Positions 61,080 through 64,000 of a stretch of 64,000 nt of DNA are shown piece by piece. The first letter of the stretch is position 1. Every line of letters starts with the position of its first letter. A program made the translations under genes and the position numbers. Source of the DNA: Aliidiomarina minuta (GTDB taxonomy: Bacteria; Pseudomonadota; Gammaproteobacteria; Enterobacterales; Alteromonadaceae); the NCBI RefSeq assembly GCF_003987145.1, contig NZ_PIPL01000001.1, positions 372,001-436,000 on the forward strand, in the 5' to 3' direction. The notes under the pieces are model-generated. The model was not told the DNA's origin, did no database searches, and was given only the letters and a program-made list of their open reading frames with translations.

Positions 61080-63266
61080 TTAACTTTTAATTTTGGCACC
61101 ACGGGCGGCGTGCAGTTTCTTATAGCTCTCAATCAGGCGCAGGTGGCGGTCTAAGCCTTCCAGTTGCATATTGGTTGGAGTCAGGCCGTGGAAACGCACT
61201 TCACCGTTGACTGAGCCTACTACTGCCTGCATGGTGTCGTCACCAAACATGCGGTTGAAGTTGGTCAGATAATCCTCCAGTTGCAGCTCGTCGTCCAGAG
61301 CGATTTCCAGTACTGCGCTTACTGCCCGGTAGAATAAACCGCGTTCTACCGTGTTGTTATTATATTGCAGGAACATTTCAACCATTTCCTGAGCTTCTTC
61401 GTGTTGTTGCAGAGCAAGGTGAATAAGCAGTTTAAGTTCCAGTATGGTGAGCTGGCCCCACTCAGTGTTGTCATCAAACTCAACGCCTATCAGGGTGGTG
61501 ATGTCCAGGTAGTTGTCCAGTTGGCTGTCTTCCAGGCGCTCAACCAGCGCGCTTAACTGATCATCCGTTAAGCGGTGTAGATTCAGAATATCCTCGCGGT
61601 AGTCCAACGCCATATTGGTGTTGTCCCAAACCAGATCTTCAACCGGATAAACTTCAGAATAACCCGGTACCAGAATGCGACAGACCGGTGCGCCTAAGTC
61701 TTCATACACCGCCATATAGACTTCTTTACCCATGTCTTTGAGAATGCCAAACAAAGTCGTGGCTTCTTCTTCGTTAGTGCCGGAGAAATTCCATTCATTA
61801 AATTCATAATCGCTTTTCGCACTGAAAAAACGCCAGGATACTAAGCCTGTGGAGTCAATAAAGTGCTCGACAAAGTTATTCGGCTCAGTCACTGCCATGG
61901 AATTAAAGGTAGGCTGGGGAATATCATTCAGACCTTCAAAACTGCGGCCCTGTAGTAGTTCTGTCAGGCTGCGCTCCAGTGCTACTTCTAAGTTCGGATG
62001 GGCACCAAAGGAGGCAAAAACACCCCCGGTTCTGGGGTTCATTAAAGTAACGCAAGCCACCGGGAAACGGCCGCCTAAGGAAGCGTCTTTCACCAGCACC
62101 GGAAAACCCTGGGCTTCCAGCGCTTTGACGCCTTCGACCAGGCTTGGGTATTTGCTGAGTACTTCGTCAGGCACGTCCGGCAAAGCAATTTCGCCTTCAA
62201 TGATTTCTTTTTTCACCGCCCGCTCAAAAATTTCCGACAGGCACTGGACCTGAGCTTCAGGTAAGGTATTGCCCGCACTCATGCCGTTACTTAAAAACAG
62301 GTTTTCAATCAGGTTGGAAGGAAAATAAACCTCTTGGTTATCTGATTGGCGGACGTAGGGCAGGGCGACAATGCCGCGCTCTGTATTGCCTGAATTAGTG
62401 TCTATTAAATGCGAAGCGCAAAGCTCGTTGTCCGGGTTATAGATAGCCAGGCAGTGGTCATCCAGAATGTCGGCAGGCAAGGCGTCGTCTGCGCTGGGTT
62501 TAAACCATTTCTCGTTGGGGTAATGCACAAAATCACTGTTAGCAATGTCTTCGCCAAAAAACTGGTCGTTATAAAAGAAGTTGCAGTTCAGCCGTTCAAT
62601 GAACTCACCCAAAGCGGAGCACAAGGCGCTCTCTTTGGTGGCACCTTTGCCGTTGGTAAAACACATGGGAGAAGCCGCATCACGGATATGTAGTGACCAG
62701 ACGTGGGGCACTATGTTGCGCCAGGACGCTATTTCAATCTTCATGCCCAGGTCCGCGAGAATCGCGGTCATATTGGCAATGGTTTGTTCTAAAGGCAGAT
62801 CTTTGCCTTCAATATAAGTGCCAGACCCTTCCTGGACGTCGCCCATCAGCAGCGCCTGAGCATCCTGTTCCAGGTTTTCTACCGTCTCAATCTGAAAGTC
62901 AGGACCGGTTTGCACTACTTTTTTCACCGTGCAGCGCTCGATAGCGCGTAGAATGCCTTCGCGATCTTTAGCGGAAATATTTTCTGGTAGTTCCACCTGT
63001 ATTTTGAAAATCTGATTGTAACGGTTCTCAGGGTCGACAATGTTGTTTTGCGACACACGTATATTGTCGGTAGGAATGTCCCGAGCAATGCAGTACACCC
63101 GGACAAAGTAAGCCGCACACAGCGCCGATGAAGCCAGGAAATAGTCAAAAGGGCTGGGCGCTGAGCCGTCGCCTTTATAACGAATAGGCTGGTCTGTGAC
63201 GACGGTGAAATCATCAAACTTAGCTTCCAGTCTGAGGTTTTCGAGAAAATTAACTTTGATTTCCAT
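61080..63266 (-). CDS. OsmC domain-YcaO domain fusion protein
   Basis: 728 aa. Residues about 1-140 are OsmC-like (KYKGDGSAPSPFDYFLASSALCAAYFVRVY-type core, seen here as APSPFDYFLASSALC and KVVQTGPDF). The remainder is YcaO (WSLHIRDAASPMCFTNGKGATKESALCSALGEFIERL, named by its ends WSLHIR to GEFIERL), with a TPR-like C-terminus (LEDSQLDNYL, EEAQEMVEMFL). E. coli YcaO promotes beta-methylthiolation of ribosomal protein S12 and is an ATP-using backbone-activating family. Start at 63266 (MEIKVNFLENL) rather than the ORF start 45 bp upstream. Confidence 0.9.
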   Translation of the reverse strand: MEIKVNFLENLRLEAKFDDFTVVTDQPIRYKGDGSAPSPFDYFLASSALCAAYFVRVYCIARDIPTDNIRVSQNNIVDPENRYNQIFKIQVELPENISAKDREGILRAIERCTVKKVVQTGPDFQIETVENLEQDAQALLMGDVQEGSGTYIEGKDLPLEQTIANMTAILADLGMKIEIASWRNIVPHVWSLHIRDAASPMCFTNGKGATKESALCSALGEFIERLNCNFFYNDQFFGEDIANSDFVHYPNEKWFKPSADDALPADILDDHCLAIYNPDNELCASHLIDTNSGNTERGIVALPYVRQSDNQEVYFPSNLIENLFLSNGMSAGNTLPEAQVQCLSEIFERAVKKEIIEGEIALPDVPDEVLSKYPSLVEGVKALEAQGFPVLVKDASLGGRFPVACVTLMNPRTGGVFASFGAHPNLEVALERSLTELLQGRSFEGLNDIPQPTFNSMAVTEPNNFVEHFIDSTGLVSWRFFSAKSDYEFNEWNFSGTNEEEATTLFGILKDMGKEVYMAVYEDLGAPVCRILVPGYSEVYPVEDLVWDNTNMALDYREDILNLHRLTDDQLSALVERLEDSQLDNYLDITTLIGVEFDDNTEWGQLTILELKLLIHLALQQHEEAQEMVEMFLQYNNNTVERGLFYRAVSAVLEIALDDELQLEDYLTNFNRMFGDDTMQAVVGSVNGEVRFHGLTPTNMQLEGLDRHLRLIESYKKLHAARGAKIKS

Positions 63267-63387
63267 GAATAAGGCTACCGGGTTGGTGAAATGGGACGGG
63301 TCATAAGACAACAGGCCGCCATTATCTACGCCAAAGCTTCCCTTAGCAACAGGCGGTAGGTACTACCTGCCATTGCAGACATTTTAG

Positions 63388-63417
63388 TTATTGATTGGAT
63401 CTGGCTATTAATACAAT
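63388..63417 (+). promoter_or_regulatory. Possible katG promoter
   Basis: -10 TACAAT (63412-63417) with TTATTG (63388-63393, 18-bp spacing) or TTGATT (15 bp) as -35. An AACTGAA / TTCAGTT hairpin (63507-63524) lies between it and the GAGGAGGG ribosome site. No clear OxyR motif was identified. Confidence 0.35.
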
Positions 63418-63540
63418 CGAAAACATACGCTTGTGGAAATCTCACCACATCGGTACAACTGATGGTGTGAAATTTAATGGTCTTCAAAAAAGGCGATATA
63501 AATATGAACTGAAATTATTCAGTTTATATGAGGAGGGTTA

Positions 63541-64000
63541 ATGAGCGAACAAAAAAGCATGGGCAAGTGTCCGGTTATGCACGGTGGTAATACATCAGAG
63601 AAAACAAACGACAATATGAAGTGGTGGCCGAATGCGCTGAATCTGGACATTCTGCATCAGCACGACAACAAAACAAACCCTCTGGGTGAAGATTTTGATT
63701 ATACCGAAGCGTTCAAGAGTTTAGATTTGGCTGCGGTAAAAAAAGACCTGCACGCCTTTATGAAAGACAGCCAGGACTGGTGGCCAGCCGATTGGGGTCA
63801 CTACGGTGGTTTAATGATTCGTATGGCCTGGCACGCAGCGGGCAGCTATCGTATCGCCGACGGTCGCGGTGGCGGAGGGACGGGCAATCAGCGCTTTGCA
63901 CCTCTTAACAGCTGGCCTGACAACGCAAACTTAGACAAAGCCCGTCGTTTATTGTGGCCGATTAAGAAGAAATACGGCAACAAACTTTCCTGGGCTGATT
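63541..64000 (+). CDS. katG: Catalase-peroxidase KatG (3' end outside window)
   Basis: The first 153 codons are present: MSEQKSMGKCPVMHGG, NMKWWPNALNLDILHQHDNK, then SQDWWPADWGHYGGLMIRMAWHAAGSYRI, which contains the distal heme pocket Arg-Trp-His (MIRMAWHAAG, Trp part of the Met-Tyr-Trp adduct) and GRGGGGTGNQRFAPLNSWPDN. Class I heme peroxidase that removes hydrogen peroxide. The ATG has AGGAGGG 4-10 bp upstream. Full proteins are about 720-740 aa; the rest continues beyond position 64000. Confidence 0.96.
   Translation, partial: MSEQKSMGKCPVMHGGNTSEKTNDNMKWWPNALNLDILHQHDNKTNPLGEDFDYTEAFKSLDLAAVKKDLHAFMKDSQDWWPADWGHYGGLMIRMAWHAAGSYRIADGRGGGGTGNQRFAPLNSWPDNANLDKARRLLWPIKKKYGNKLSWAD

Noticed and set aside
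1..64000. CRISPR arrays, rRNA, tRNA, insertion-sequence transposases, integrase
   Set aside because: None could be recognised on either strand by reading; tRNA and attC covariance searches could not be run.

Overview
The window looks like a chromosomal segment of a marine gammaproteobacterium of the Alteromonadales, most like Idiomarina or a relative. This is inferred from protein resemblance, roughly 50 percent GC in the core genes and the gene mix (2-methylcitrate genes, minCDE, a choline-to-betaine operon with a TonB receptor, DsbD/DsbG, OsmC-YcaO, KatG). No database search was possible. No rRNA, tRNA or CRISPR array was seen.

Layout. 1-6 kb: end of the propionate (2-methylcitrate) locus (acnD, prpF), then minCDE plus a small secreted protein. 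6-15.6 kb: a Na/Pi cotransporter, then a TonB receptor with two BetI-like operators in front, betI, betB, betA and a BCCT-type transporter. Together these last genes take up choline and oxidise it to glycine betaine.

15.6-31.3 kb is accessory. It holds two arrays of integron-type attC sites with no integrase in the window (CALIN-like). Both arrays start with a copy of the same ~225-bp element ending in GTTATG. Array 1 carries a 1494-aa STAND-type P-loop NTPase (Avs-like, a defence candidate) and two small membrane proteins. Array 2 carries several unknown cassette proteins, an HNH-GHKL ATPase fusion, a GNAT, a membrane-anchored CbxX-type AAA+ ATPase with a secreted LprI-like partner, and a protein with an altered P-loop. 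Between the arrays are an alpha/beta hydrolase lipoprotein, an HExxH protein, a small membrane protein and an Asp/Glu racemase. 31.3-35 kb continues with an S41 peptidase-like protein, small membrane proteins, a VapBC pair and a membrane protein/XRE pair with a clear promoter and operator.

35-38.4 kb: a DMT transporter, an M24 peptidase, and a DUF2938 protein divergent from a MerR regulator with a textbook 19-bp-spacer promoter. 38.4-43.0 kb is a gene graveyard. It contains pieces of TetR, SDR, LysR, RidA, RelE and a thioredoxin-reductase-like protein, a frameshifted ParE, and a GNAT with its core deleted, around an intact Ada-like methyltransferase and intact ParD and Phd antitoxins.

43-64 kb is mostly core: cbpM/cbpA, two amino-acid permeases, a 2819-aa cyclic beta-1,2-glucan synthase, dsbG/dsbD divergent from a QseBC-like two-component system, an OsmC-YcaO fusion and the start of katG.
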